From Sandaracinaceae bacterium (GTDB lineage Bacteria > Myxococcota_A > Polyangia > Polyangiales > Houyiibacteriaceae): 64,000 nucleotides of DNA. The notes below the pieces were generated by a model. That model worked only from the letters and a program-made list of their open reading frames with translations. It was not told where the DNA came from and made no database searches. The position numbers and the translations under genes were made by a program. The first letter of the stretch is position 1; each line of letters starts with the position of its first letter. Location: the NCBI GenBank assembly GCA_020633055.1, contig JACKEJ010000012.1, positions 124,001 to 188,000 of the forward strand. The letters run 5' to 3'. Shown piece by piece: positions 49,005 to 57,378 of this stretch.

Positions 49005-50297
49005 ATGCCCGCCTCGCACCACGCTCGTCCTCGTTGGCAGCGGCGCGCGCTGTCCGTCCTGGCCTTCGCGACGCGGCGGGGGTTCATCCTGCGCGCTGTG
49101 CCGCTCATCTCGCTGTACGCGCTCACGGTGTATGCGCTCGCGAACGTGCCCACCCTGGCGGCCCCGACGGGGCTGCCTCGACCGCAGGCCGTGTACTACG
49201 CGTTCCGCTTCTTCGCGTTGGACGGTGACGGCTTCTTTCCACGCTCGACCGTCCCGGCGGAGAACGCGCTCATGTGGTTCGTGCTGTTCGCCGACCCTGC
49301 GCTCACGGCCGGCGCCGTGTTCGAGGTGCTGCTGCGCTTCTGGCGCGTGGTGCGGTCTGCCAGTGCCCGCATCGCGGCGATGGACGCGCCGGTGGTGGTG
49401 TGCGGGTTCGGCACGCACGGGCGCATCGTGGCGGAGTACGCCGTGCGGGCCGGGCGCGACGTGGTGGTCGTGGAGCGCGCCGTGGCCGACGTGGACGCCA
49501 TGATGGTGGGCGGGCGCAGCGTGCCGGTCATCGTGGGCGACATGACCTCGGCCTCGGTGCTGCGGGCTGCGGGGGTGGAGCGCGCGGAGGCCGTGTGGTT
49601 CACGGCGGGGGATCCGCTCATCAACCTCAAGGCGGCTGTGGTCGCAAGGGAGAGCGTGCCCCCTGACCGCCCGGGTACGCGCGCGCTGGTGCCCATGGTG
49701 GACGACGACCTGGCCGAGAGCCTGCTGCTCGAGTGCGTCGGCGACCGGGGCATCGAGGCGTTTCGGCAGTTCGATTCGGCGGCGCAGCGGCTCCTCGCCC
49801 AGCCCGCCATCGCCGCCGCCCTCTCGCGCTGCGACGCCGCCGACACGCGGGTCGCCATCATCGGCTTCGGGCGCTTCGGGCGCGCGGTGTTTCGCGCCCT
49901 CTTGCACGCGAAGGGGTGCTGCGCCGAGGACGTCCCCGATGGCGGCGCGCGCTGCATCGAGGTGGTGGATCAGCACGGGACCCACCGCGAGCCCTACGCG
50001 CGCGAGGAGGCCGCCTCCGCCGGCTGGACGTTCGTGGCATCCCAACACCGTGACGCCGAGGAGTGGACCGCGTCGGCGCTCACCAGCCCGCCCACGGTGG
50101 CCTTCTTCTGCACGGACAACGACTCGCTCAACCTGCGCAGCGCGGCGCTGCTGCGGCAGGCCGGGGGCGCAGGCATCGAGGTGGTGCTGCGCATGACCAA
50201 CCCGCTGCACGAGGGCGAGCAGCGGGTCTCGGGCGTGACGGTGCACAGCGTGGCCGAGCTGCTGCGCGCGAAGCTGGAGGAGGCTTTTCGGAGCTGA
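49005..50297 (+). CDS. Ion-channel-like membrane protein with two TrkA-N (RCK) domains
   Basis: 430 residues from ATG 49005. Two N-terminal membrane segments (LISLYALTVYALANVP; MWFVLFADPALTAGAVFEVLL) flank a loop that lacks the TxGYG potassium filter. Two Rossmann-fold TrkA-N domains follow: VVCGFGTHGRIVAEYAVRAG with VIVGDMTSASVLRAAGV, and a second beginning IIGFGRFGRAVFRALL. Such domains bind NAD or nucleotides and gate channels. It is either a divergent channel or a regulatory subunit. Confidence 0.8.
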   Translation: MPASHHARPRWQRRALSVLAFATRRGFILRAVPLISLYALTVYALANVPTLAAPTGLPRPQAVYYAFRFFALDGDGFFPRSTVPAENALMWFVLFADPALTAGAVFEVLLRFWRVVRSASARIAAMDAPVVVCGFGTHGRIVAEYAVRAGRDVVVVERAVADVDAMMVGGRSVPVIVGDMTSASVLRAAGVERAEAVWFTAGDPLINLKAAVVARESVPPDRPGTRALVPMVDDDLAESLLLECVGDRGIEAFRQFDSAAQRLLAQPAIAAALSRCDAADTRVAIIGFGRFGRAVFRALLHAKGCCAEDVPDGGARCIEVVDQHGTHREPYAREEAASAGWTFVASQHRDAEEWTASALTSPPTVAFFCTDNDSLNLRSAALLRQAGGAGIEVVLRMTNPLHEGEQRVSGVTVHSVAELLRAKLEEAFRS

Positions 50298-50334
50298 GGT
50301 GCGCGGGGCGCGCAGGGGGCCGCGCTTGGACTGG

Positions 50335-50985
50335 TCAGGGGGCCTGCGCGCTCCCCGACGCCGGGCTCTCCTCGGCCTCGAAGCTCGACGGGTTCGGGCG
50401 CCGGTCGAGCTCCACGCCACGGGAGGTGAACGCCACGTGACCGCTGCCGAGGTGCCCGACCATGACCGTCTCCGTCAGCAGCGGGTGCGCGTCCGAGGGG
50501 CCCTCCCAGTACACGAGGAAGTTCGCGCCCGAGCCGCCCGTGGCGTCGTTCGTCTCCACCGTGAACTCGGCCGTCTCGAGCGGGCGCAGGCGCCGCGGGG
50601 CGTCCAGGTAGCGACGTACGCGGTGCCCCGACGTGTCGAAGTAGTCCACGTGCGTGAGCGTCACGGTGGCGGTCGAGTCCACGTTGCGCACGGAGAGCAG
50701 CACCGAGAGCAGCGCCGAGCGGTCGAGGTTGGTGCCCCGGGGCAGCACCGAGTAGGCGGGCACGTAGACGGTGCGCAGGCGCGGCCCTCCGGCGGGCTCG
50801 GCCTCGGGCGGTGGGTCGGCGACGGGCTCGTCGGTGGGTGCGGTGCGCGTGGTGGGCGACGCGGGGTCGGTCGAGCCGCTCGTCGCTCCCGGGTCGTCGC
50901 ACGCGCTCGTGAGGGGCAGCAGCAGCGCGAGCGAGCAGGCGAGGAGCGGGTGCGGGGCGGACGAGACGCGCGGGAGGTCGGTCAC
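50335..50985 (-). CDS. DUF3124-family lipoprotein
   Basis: 216 residues from GTG 50985, which gives a signal peptide ending in LTSAC (lipobox). A Pro/Thr/Asp spacer precedes the DUF3124 domain: VYVPAYSVLPRG, LSVLLSVRNVDSTATVTL, THVDYFDTSGHRVRRYLD, and GGSGANFLVYWEG. Its function is unknown; copper or redox stress links have been proposed for some relatives and are not assumed here. An in-frame ATG at 51084 is less likely. Confidence 0.85.
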   Translation of the reverse strand: MTDLPRVSSAPHPLLACSLALLLPLTSACDDPGATSGSTDPASPTTRTAPTDEPVADPPPEAEPAGGPRLRTVYVPAYSVLPRGTNLDRSALLSVLLSVRNVDSTATVTLTHVDYFDTSGHRVRRYLDAPRRLRPLETAEFTVETNDATGGSGANFLVYWEGPSDAHPLLTETVMVGHLGSGHVAFTSRGVELDRRPNPSSFEAEESPASGSAQAP

Positions 50986-51126
50986 AGGCGGAGCATGACC
51001 CTCGGATGATGCGTGAAGCAAGGCACCACGCGTAGGAGGGGCTGTGTCGACTCCCTGAGCCACACGATGGTGCACCCGCGCCACCGACGTGGTCCGCTCA
51101 CTCGGCGCGCGACGAGGCCGAGGGGG

Positions 51127-52803
51127 CTACTCGGCCGCCGGCTCGGCAGCGCTTTCGGCCGTCGCCTCCTCTGCTTCGTCGACTGCAGCGGGTCCAGAGG
51201 CGCGGGCGGGGGGAGGCGCTGGCAGCAGAGCAGGTGAGCTCACGAGGAGTGGGGTATCGGACACCATGCGCTCCAGCATGTCTTGCGTGGCCTGCAGCAG
51301 GGCGATGGGCGTGGCGTTTTCACCCAAGGCGAGCACGACGGTGGGCAGGTCGGGCGGGAGGTCTGGGAGCGCATCGAGGCCGGGGGGGTCACCCACGGGG
51401 GCGTCCGAACCATCGCTGCGCCGCAGCGTCCGGAGCGGTACGTCGGTCACCACGCCCGTCATGAACGGGACGTCCCCGGCCACGCAACGCGCCACGAGCA
51501 GCCACTGCAGCGCGTGCATGGCGTGGCCCACCAGCGCGCCCCCTGTGGTGTCACGGGCGTGCAGCGCGCGCGTCTCGATCGGGTCGTTCGCGGGCACCAC
51601 CAGCTCCAGCCGCCCGAACCCAGCGCTCGTGGCAGCCTCCACCATGACGCGCAGCGCGTCGGCCGTCGCGCGCCGGTCCACCGCGACCGCCAGCGTGTGC
51701 TCCTCGCTCGCGGGCGCGCAGCGAGTCCACGCCGCACGGGCGACGACGCGCCCCATCGCGTCGGCTGGCGCCGCCATCTCGTTCGCGCCGTCGCTGTCCA
51801 TTTCCAGCGGGGGCTCCTCCTGGACCTCGCGCGCTTCGTAGGCCTCGGCCACGTCGGCGCGCTCCTGCGCCAAGCGCTCGCGCAGTGCGCCGAGGGCTTC
51901 GGTGAGCGCGGGGACCTCACGCGGGAGGGCGATACCTCGGATGTAGTCACGCGGACCGTCGGTGCCCAGTACCACCGCGACCTCGGTGTAGGGGTAGCCC
52001 AGCGACAGCTCGGTGGTCAGGTCCGCGGTGACGATGGGCTCGAAGGACGCGTCGTCGGTCCATGGGGTCGCGAACGTGCTTGCCACGCGCGACGTCGCCA
52101 CGCCCTCGGCTGCCACATCGGTCTGCAGCGCTGCGACTCCGAGCAGCAGCGCAGCCCCTGTCGCGACCCGCTCACGCAGCGTGCCCCGTGTCGTGGCGGT
52201 GGCGCGCAGGGCCAGCAAGACCGCGATCGCGGCGAACACTGTGCGTAGCCACTGGAGGTGCTCACGCGCGTCCGCGGCGTCCAGGAGCGCGGCAAGGTAG
52301 GCGCCCGGCGGGGCCACCGCCAGCGCGTCCAGCAGTACGGTCCGCTGGCCCGCAGCGTAGGCGGCGACGACGGATGTGAGCGCGCACGCGGCCCACACGA
52401 GCGCGAGGGAGCCCGGTCGGGGCGCGTCCTCCGAGGCGGGTCTCCGGCTCTGCAACGCCAGAGCCGTGCCCACCAGCGCGAGGCCCACGGCGGTCACCGC
52501 CTGCCCGACGAACAGGCGCTCGTGCAGGATGCACAACAACATCGTCGCCATCGGCCCGCGCGAAGTCACGTCCGCCGCGGCGAGGTTGGTGTCGGGGGCC
52601 AATGTCAGCTGCGCGGCTTCCTGGGCGCTCATGCCGGCAGCGGCGACTACCGGCAACGCGCCGAGCAGCAGGGAGACAGGCACCAGGGCGCTCCGCGTGC
52701 GTTTCCAGCGCAGCGCCGCGAGGGCGGCACCCATGGCGAGCGCAACGATGAACCACGAGGCCCTGTGCGGCTGCGTGAGCGATTCCCACATGGACGGGAT
52801 CAA
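51127..52803 (-). CDS. Unknown polytopic membrane protein with ExbD/TolR-like segment
   Basis: 558 residues. Several membrane segments lie in the first about 235 residues (SWFIVALAMGAALAALRW; GSLALVWAACALTSVVAAYA). A soluble region follows, in which HTLAVAVDRRATADALRVMV and FGRLELVVPAND resemble the periplasmic domain of ExbD/TolR. The last 50 residues are Pro/Ala/Glu-rich. A fusion of a membrane unit with a TolR-type domain is possible, but the match is by eye and partial. Confidence 0.6.
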   Translation of the reverse strand: MIPSMWESLTQPHRASWFIVALAMGAALAALRWKRTRSALVPVSLLLGALPVVAAAGMSAQEAAQLTLAPDTNLAAADVTSRGPMATMLLCILHERLFVGQAVTAVGLALVGTALALQSRRPASEDAPRPGSLALVWAACALTSVVAAYAAGQRTVLLDALAVAPPGAYLAALLDAADAREHLQWLRTVFAAIAVLLALRATATTRGTLRERVATGAALLLGVAALQTDVAAEGVATSRVASTFATPWTDDASFEPIVTADLTTELSLGYPYTEVAVVLGTDGPRDYIRGIALPREVPALTEALGALRERLAQERADVAEAYEAREVQEEPPLEMDSDGANEMAAPADAMGRVVARAAWTRCAPASEEHTLAVAVDRRATADALRVMVEAATSAGFGRLELVVPANDPIETRALHARDTTGGALVGHAMHALQWLLVARCVAGDVPFMTGVVTDVPLRTLRRSDGSDAPVGDPPGLDALPDLPPDLPTVVLALGENATPIALLQATQDMLERMVSDTPLLVSSPALLPAPPPARASGPAAVDEAEEATAESAAEPAAE

Positions 52804-52925
52804 GGCGTGAACGGTGCCCCTACGTCAAGTGGTGCGGTTCGGCCTCGCGTTCCCTCCGGTTCGAGCTGCAGGGCGTGCGCGTTGCGGTGCCGAGCGGCGG
52901 TCGTCGAGCTTCCCGCACGCGCGGG

Positions 52926-52954
52926 TTGTCTCGTGCGCGCACGCCCGATACGGT
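52926..52954 (+). promoter_or_regulatory. Promoter for the Fur-family gene
   Basis: TTGTCT (52926-52931), 17 nt, then TACGGT (52949-52954) end 7 nt before ATG 52962. Both hexamers are present with ideal spacing, and the start codon falls at the predicted transcription start. Confidence 0.55.
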
Positions 52955-52961
52955 GCCCCGC

Positions 52962-53402
52962 ATGCAGCGCGTGTCCAAGAGCGAGGTGAGGAGCCGGGTG
53001 CAGGCCGCCGGTCTGCGCGCGACGGCGCCGCGCGTGGCCGTGTATCAGCTACTGCTCGAGAGCCCGCGCCCCCTCTCGCACGGCGAGGTGGTGACCCAGC
53101 TGGCGAGCCCGGACTGGGACCAGGCCACGATCTACCGCAACCTGCTCAAGCTGGTCGAGGCGCAGCTGGCGTGGGTGGCCAGCCACGTGGGCGGCGTGGC
53201 GCGTTACGCGGCGCGCCACGGGGACGAGGAGCCGCACTACCACCCGCACTTCTCGTGCCGCACGTGCGGGGCGGTCGAGTGCCTGCCCAAGGCGCGCTTG
53301 GCCTCGCCTGTGGATCCGCGCTGGCGCGAGGCGCTGGCGGACGCGGAGCTGCAGCTGGTGGGCGAGTGCCCCAGCTGCCGCGAGACGGCGTCCGCAGGCT
53401 GA
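52962..53402 (+). CDS. Fur-family metal-responsive regulator
   Basis: 146 residues from ATG 52962. The winged helix (LRATAPRVAVYQLLLESPRP; WDQATIYRNLLKL) is followed by the metal-sensing region HYHPHFSCRTCG and a second CPSC at the C-terminus, which together form a structural zinc site. It could be Fur, Zur or PerR; the His-rich HYHPH loop does not discriminate. No target operon is identifiable here. Confidence 0.92.
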   Translation: MQRVSKSEVRSRVQAAGLRATAPRVAVYQLLLESPRPLSHGEVVTQLASPDWDQATIYRNLLKLVEAQLAWVASHVGGVARYAARHGDEEPHYHPHFSCRTCGAVECLPKARLASPVDPRWREALADAELQLVGECPSCRETASAG

Positions 53403-53520
53403 GCGGCGCTCGTCCGGCCGCCACGCGCCACGCTGCTGGCCCTTCAGGACCCGTAGGGATAGGGGTGCTGAGCGCGTCGCCAAGCGGGCATCACGCGCTC
53501 GCCCATTGACGTTCTCGCCG

Positions 53521-55191
53521 TCAGCCTTTCGGGACCGCCGCACGCGCCCGCCGCCGCGTGAACCAGGCCGCGCACGCGAGCAGCAGCCAGAGGACGCTGT
53601 GGTCGCGCGGGCTCCCCACGCTGCATCCTCCGCCGCCCGACGTCTCGATCGTGCAGTCGCTCGAGCAACCGTCGCCGTTCGCTTCGTTGTCGTCGTCGCA
53701 GCCCTCACCGGTGTCGAGGACGCCATCGCCGCAGACTGGGAGCGCACAGTCCGCCTGGCATCCGTCACCGTCCGTGGTGTTCTCGTCGTCGCAAGCCTCG
53801 CCCACGCTGGTGTCCAGCATGCCGTTGCCGCAGGTCTCGTCGGAGAGGCAGTCGGCGCTGCATCCGTCGCCGTCCGTGTTGTTGTCGTCGTCGCAGACCT
53901 CACTCGCCGCGTCGAGCACCCCGTTGCCGCAGGTCTCGTCGGAGAGGCAGTTGGCGCTGCATCCGTCGCCGTCCGTGTTGTTGTCGTCGTCACAGACCTC
54001 GCTTCCGGCCACCACGCCGTCGCCGCAGCGGGCGGGGTCGACCGTCAGGCTGTTCAGCGCGCAGGTCCCAGTCGACGCACCCGTCACGGTGACGCGGACG
54101 ATGGCCGCTGTCGCCGTGCTGGGCGCCACGGCGTCCGCGACCAAGTCCCACGCGAAGCTGACGTTCGTGGCTGGCGTGGTGATGCCGGTGGCGGGGTTGC
54201 TGGTGGGCGAGCCCGTCGCGGCGGTCGCCGCATGGAACGTGCTGCCGCCGTCCGTGGACCACTCGAACAGTAGCGCGACAGTCCCCGAGCCAAACTGGTC
54301 CGCGTCCACGATGAGCGTGGCCAGCGAGGAGACGGTGCTGCTCATCGCGGGCGCGGTGATGCTACAGGTCGGAGCGGGCGCGCTGACGGTGATCATGCTG
54401 CTCACCGTGTCGGTGCCGCCCGCCGAGGCCGTCACGGTCAGCGTGACCGTGTAGGTGCCGCCCGCCGAGTAGGTGTGCGAGGGGTTCTGTTGCGTCGAGG
54501 TGTTGCCATCACCGAAGTCCCAGGCCCACGCGACGACGTTGGCGCCGTTGGCTGCGGTGGAGGTGTCCGTGAGGGCGACGGTCAGGTCGTTCACCTGATG
54601 CGTGAAGGCCGCGACAGGCGGGCTCGCCACCGTGACCTGGCCGCACGACGCGCTGGCCCCTTGGTCGTTCACCGGCGTGAGGCACACCGTGTACATCCCG
54701 CCCGTCGCGTACGTGTGCGTCGGGTTCTGCTGCGTCGACGTCCCGCCATCGCCAAAGTCCCAGAGCCATGACGTGATGGCCGACGCGCCGGGCGTCGACG
54801 TGTCGGTGAAGACCACGGTCAAGCCCGAGATGTCCGTCGTGTAGCTCGCGCCAGGGGTCTCCAGCGTGATCAGCATGCTGACCGTGTCGCTGCGGCCGTT
54901 TCCGTCCGAGACGGTCAGGGTGACGGTGTGGGGCCCGGAAGAGCACTGCCCGATCGAGGTGCAGTAGTCGTGGATGGGGTTCTGGGCGATGGAGCCCCCA
55001 CCGTCACCGAACATCCACGTCCAGCTCGTGATGGCGGCTGGGCCGGTGGACGTGTCCGTCAGGAACACCGTGTCACCCGTGACAGTGAACGTGAACGCCG
55101 CCGTGGGCCCCTGGGCGGCAGCGCGGCCGCTCCAGCTCGCGACCGACACGAAGACCCCCACCATGACCGCTGCGCGGACCAACGCACTCAT
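53521..55191 (-). CDS. Secreted PKD-repeat protein with Cys-rich repeats and MYXO-CTERM tail
   Basis: 556 residues from ATG 55191, with Shine-Dalgarno GGAGG five nt upstream. A signal peptide ending in RAAAQ is followed by three PKD domains (WMFGDGGGS, WDFGDGGTS, WDFGDGNTS) with matching HTVTL- or MYTVCLTP-type strands. A central domain, then four Cys-rich repeats (CGDGVVAGSEVCDDDN...) lead to the tail: GGGCSVG, hydrophobic SVLWLLLACAAWF and RRRARA. This is the clearest MYXO-CTERM signal in the window, so the protein is expected to be processed and displayed at the cell surface. Confidence 0.9.
   Translation of the reverse strand: MSALVRAAVMVGVFVSVASWSGRAAAQGPTAAFTFTVTGDTVFLTDTSTGPAAITSWTWMFGDGGGSIAQNPIHDYCTSIGQCSSGPHTVTLTVSDGNGRSDTVSMLITLETPGASYTTDISGLTVVFTDTSTPGASAITSWLWDFGDGGTSTQQNPTHTYATGGMYTVCLTPVNDQGASASCGQVTVASPPVAAFTHQVNDLTVALTDTSTAANGANVVAWAWDFGDGNTSTQQNPSHTYSAGGTYTVTLTVTASAGGTDTVSSMITVSAPAPTCSITAPAMSSTVSSLATLIVDADQFGSGTVALLFEWSTDGGSTFHAATAATGSPTSNPATGITTPATNVSFAWDLVADAVAPSTATAAIVRVTVTGASTGTCALNSLTVDPARCGDGVVAGSEVCDDDNNTDGDGCSANCLSDETCGNGVLDAASEVCDDDNNTDGDGCSADCLSDETCGNGMLDTSVGEACDDENTTDGDGCQADCALPVCGDGVLDTGEGCDDDNEANGDGCSSDCTIETSGGGGCSVGSPRDHSVLWLLLACAAWFTRRRARAAVPKG
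53822..54000. repeat. 80-bp direct repeat, 99-bp period, inside the PKD protein gene
   Basis: 53822-53901 and 53921-54000 differ at two positions and encode two successive Cys-rich repeats. The near-identity at DNA level indicates a recent internal duplication or gene conversion, and the 33-codon period keeps the frame. Confidence 0.85.
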
Positions 55192-55398
55192 GAGCACCTC
55201 CAAAGAGTCGACATGCGGTGCAGGGTAGCCAGTCGACCTGGGTGTGTCTCGTGCGGATGGAATCTTGCGCTTCAGGTGCCAGGAAGCGCCGCGCGCTTGC
55301 CTCATGCGTGCTATGCGGATGCAATTGCCTCCGATGCGCGCCGAAGGCCGCGCCCGGCGTTCGTGCGGCGCTCGAGGTGCTCTTGTGAGCGAAGGCCT

Positions 55399-55566
55399 GC
55401 GACCGTCGCGCAGCACGCGCGCGCGCTTCGTGCGCTCGCGAAGCGCACGGAGCGGACTACTGCTGAGCTGCTGCAGATGTACGTGCTCGAAGCATTGTGG
55501 AGGGACACTTTCCGCGGCTCGCGCGGCGTTTCGCGCCGTTCAAAGCATCAACCGGACCGGCGGTGA
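55399..55566 (+). pseudogene. Remnant of an AbiEii-like toxin N-terminus
   Basis: The frame encodes LRALAKRTERTTAELLQM then YVLEALWRD. The spacing LA-x9-LL-xx-Y-x-L-E matches the N-terminal helix of AbiEii/AbiGii-type nucleotidyltransferase toxins. No plausible start codon precedes it, the downstream sequence does not continue the family, and a stop follows at 55566. It is a short piece, so the assignment is tentative. Confidence 0.35.
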
Positions 55567-55666
55567 ACCCTAAACTGCCCGAGCAGACTCAAATGCAACT
55601 CAAAGGCAGCGGGTGAGCACAGTTTGCGCGCTTCGATGCTTGTAACGTGTTGAAATAGCAAGTGAA

Positions 55667-55691
55667 TGGTGGAGGCGGCGGGAATCGAACC
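55667..55691 (-). other. tmRNA/tRNA 3'-end duplicate, candidate att site
   Basis: On the minus strand these 25 nt read GGTTCGATTCCCGC then CGCCTCCACCA: a T-loop, the 3' half of the T-stem, a seven-base acceptor strand, discriminator and encoded CCA. The upstream T-stem half (GCCGG) no longer pairs fully, and no cloverleaf or tmRNA body lies upstream. This is what remains at the distal side after integration of an element into a tmRNA or tRNA 3' end. Confidence 0.65.
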
Positions 55692-56086
55692 GGCCGAAGT
55701 TGGTGCGAATTCGCGTGTTTGCCGTGAATCTGGCGATCTTCGGAGGCGGGGAGGGCACGCAAATGCCGCTTGTTCGCGCTGGTTGGCCGCGCGCTGTGCC
55801 GCGCTGGTGACACGACGGGCTTGCCCTTCTCGCGGCTGACGACGGTACGCTCTCGCGCTCTGTGGGGCCATGCGCGGATGGCGACACCTGACGTCGGTAC
55901 GGCTCTGGCTGGGTGGTCGGATGTCGCGGCGCACTTGGCAGGAGCACTGCCGCTTTGCACCCCCAAGGGACCGCCAGGTTTTCAGGATCATGGGACCAGG
56001 GGATGGTCCGACGACACTGGGCCGAGCATGCCGTCTGATCGTAGCCGTGTCACGCCCGGAGGAGCCGGAGGCGACGACGTACTGGG

Positions 56087-56568
56087 CTACCGCCGCCCCC
56101 GGCGGATGGGGTGGTCGGGCCTGTTGATCGGGACCGTCGGGGGAGCCTCGTCGCCGGTGACCTTCGGCTTGAGCCGATGTCGGTACGACTCGCCTTCGAC
56201 GACGAGGTCGTAGGCGTTGTTGATGGATCGGTCGACGGCACTCTGGGCGAGCAGGACGTCGTCAGAGGTCGCGATCCACTCCGCAGTGTCGCGGTTGCTC
56301 GTCACGATGGTGGGGGCGCGGCCGTTGCGCTCGACGAAGAGCTGGTAGATGTCGCGACCTTCGTCACGGGTCATCGGCTCGAGCGCGAAGTCGTCGATGA
56401 TGAGCAGGTCGACCGTGGTCAGCTCCACCATCAACGCGTCGCGCGAGTTGTCGACGCGGCTCTGCTTGAGTCGCCGCAGCATGTCGTCAGCGCGGGTGAG
56501 CATGACCTGGAAGCGGTGCCTGCATGCGATGTGGCCGAGAGCGGTCGCGAGGAATGTCTCCCCACGCC
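56087..56568 (-). pseudogene. C-terminal part of a broken istB (IS21 helper ATPase)
   Basis: On the minus strand the sequence continues from the Walker A region as TFLATALGHIACRHRFQVML, then LLIIDDFALEPM (Walker B) and PTIVTSNRD, matching IstB. Upstream it is cut by the IS66 element at 56569. A single A is missing from the Walker A lysine codon (GGGGAGACA where AAGACA is expected), so the frame would be shifted even without the insertion. The matching N-terminal part is at 58955-59109. Confidence 0.85.
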
Positions 56569-56626
56569 GTGACCCATCAGCGACACCGGGATGATCGGGG
56601 CGGGCAGCTCGGTCAGTCTTCACGCC

Positions 56627-56983
56627 ATGGCGAAAGCGCGACGGGTTGACGACGAGCTCGAGGCTCGGCGGTGTCTGCAGGCGGTGGCCGCGTCGGGGCG
56701 GTCGCTCGGGGCGTGGGCGCGCGAGCAGGGCATCGATGGCCGCTCGCTGAACGCGTGGCGCGTGAACCTGGGCCGGCGCGAGAACTCGGCAGCCCGACCC
56801 ACGAAGGCACCGGTGAAGCAGGTGCGCGGGGGCCTCGTGGAGCTCGTGCCCACCTCACGGCCGACGGCGCTCGGGGGCACGGGGCGCTACGTGCTCGAGG
56901 TGGACGGCGCCCGCGTGGAGTTCGGCGACGACTTCCGCGAGGAGACGCTCACGCGGGTGATGGCGGTGCTGCGCAGGTGCTGA
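56627..56983 (+). CDS. tnpA: IS66 accessory protein TnpA
   Basis: 118 residues from ATG 56627. An N-terminal helix-turn-helix-like stretch (CLQAVAASGRSLGAWAREQG) and C-terminal VEFGDDFREETLTRVMAVL match the small first protein of IS66 elements. It overlaps tnpB by 7 nt. Confidence 0.88.
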   Translation: MAKARRVDDELEARRCLQAVAASGRSLGAWAREQGIDGRSLNAWRVNLGRRENSAARPTKAPVKQVRGGLVELVPTSRPTALGGTGRYVLEVDGARVEFGDDFREETLTRVMAVLRRC

Positions 56984-57339
56984 GCCTGCCACCGACGGTG
57001 CGCGTGTTCGTGGCGGTGGACCCGGTCGACATGCGTGGCTCGTTCGACTCCCTGGCGGGCGCGGTGCGTCGGCTGGGGCTCGACCCCGTGGACGGGCACC
57101 TGTACTTGTTCATGAACAAGCGTCGACGGATCGCGAAGGCGTTGTGGTTCGATGGCTCGGGTTGGTGCGTTCTTGCGAAGCGGTTGGAGGCTGGAAGCTT
57201 TCAAGTTCCACCCTTCGATGGTGCACAAACCCAGGTGCAGATCGACGGAACGGCGTTCGCGTCGCTGCTCGCCGGCATCGACTTCACGGCGGCGCGGCAG
57301 GGCTGGTATCGACGGGCACGAACGGACGTTGGTCGGTAG
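56977..57339 (+). CDS. tnpB: IS66 accessory protein TnpB (Orf2)
   Basis: 120 residues from GTG 56977. The family signature is strong: VAVDPVDMRGSFDSLAGAV, LYLFMNKRRRIAKALWFDG and GWCVLAKRLEAGSF. It is required with TnpA for efficient IS66 transposition and shows no damage. Confidence 0.95.
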   Translation: MLSLPPTVRVFVAVDPVDMRGSFDSLAGAVRRLGLDPVDGHLYLFMNKRRRIAKALWFDGSGWCVLAKRLEAGSFQVPPFDGAQTQVQIDGTAFASLLAGIDFTAARQGWYRRARTDVGR

Positions 57340-57378
57340 GGGATCGACAGCGATCGTGAGGCGTGATCTCTTGCCGTC

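Larger units (their letters stand above)
55192..56086. other. Gene-poor junction between core and accessory DNA
   Basis: This 895-bp stretch has no convincing intact gene. It holds the AbiEii-like remnant (55399-55566) and the tmRNA/tRNA 3'-end copy (55667-55691). A minus-strand open frame across the latter reads GSIPAAST, the translation of a tRNA 3' end, and is not a gene. The rest shows no recognisable feature. Confidence 0.6.

Noticed and set aside
55244..55573. A 109-residue plus-strand frame in the junction
   Set aside because: Arg/Cys/Ser-rich random-looking translation; the overlapping frame with the AbiEii-like spacing is more convincing.
55548..55991. A 147-residue minus-strand open frame across the att-like site
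   Set aside because: It reads through the tRNA-like 3' end (GSIPAAST) and is low complexity either side; no start signal or family.
55700..56086. A full tmRNA gene upstream of the 3'-end copy
   Set aside because: No tag-peptide reading frame (ending in ALAA-like residues) or 5' acceptor strand could be found on the minus strand.
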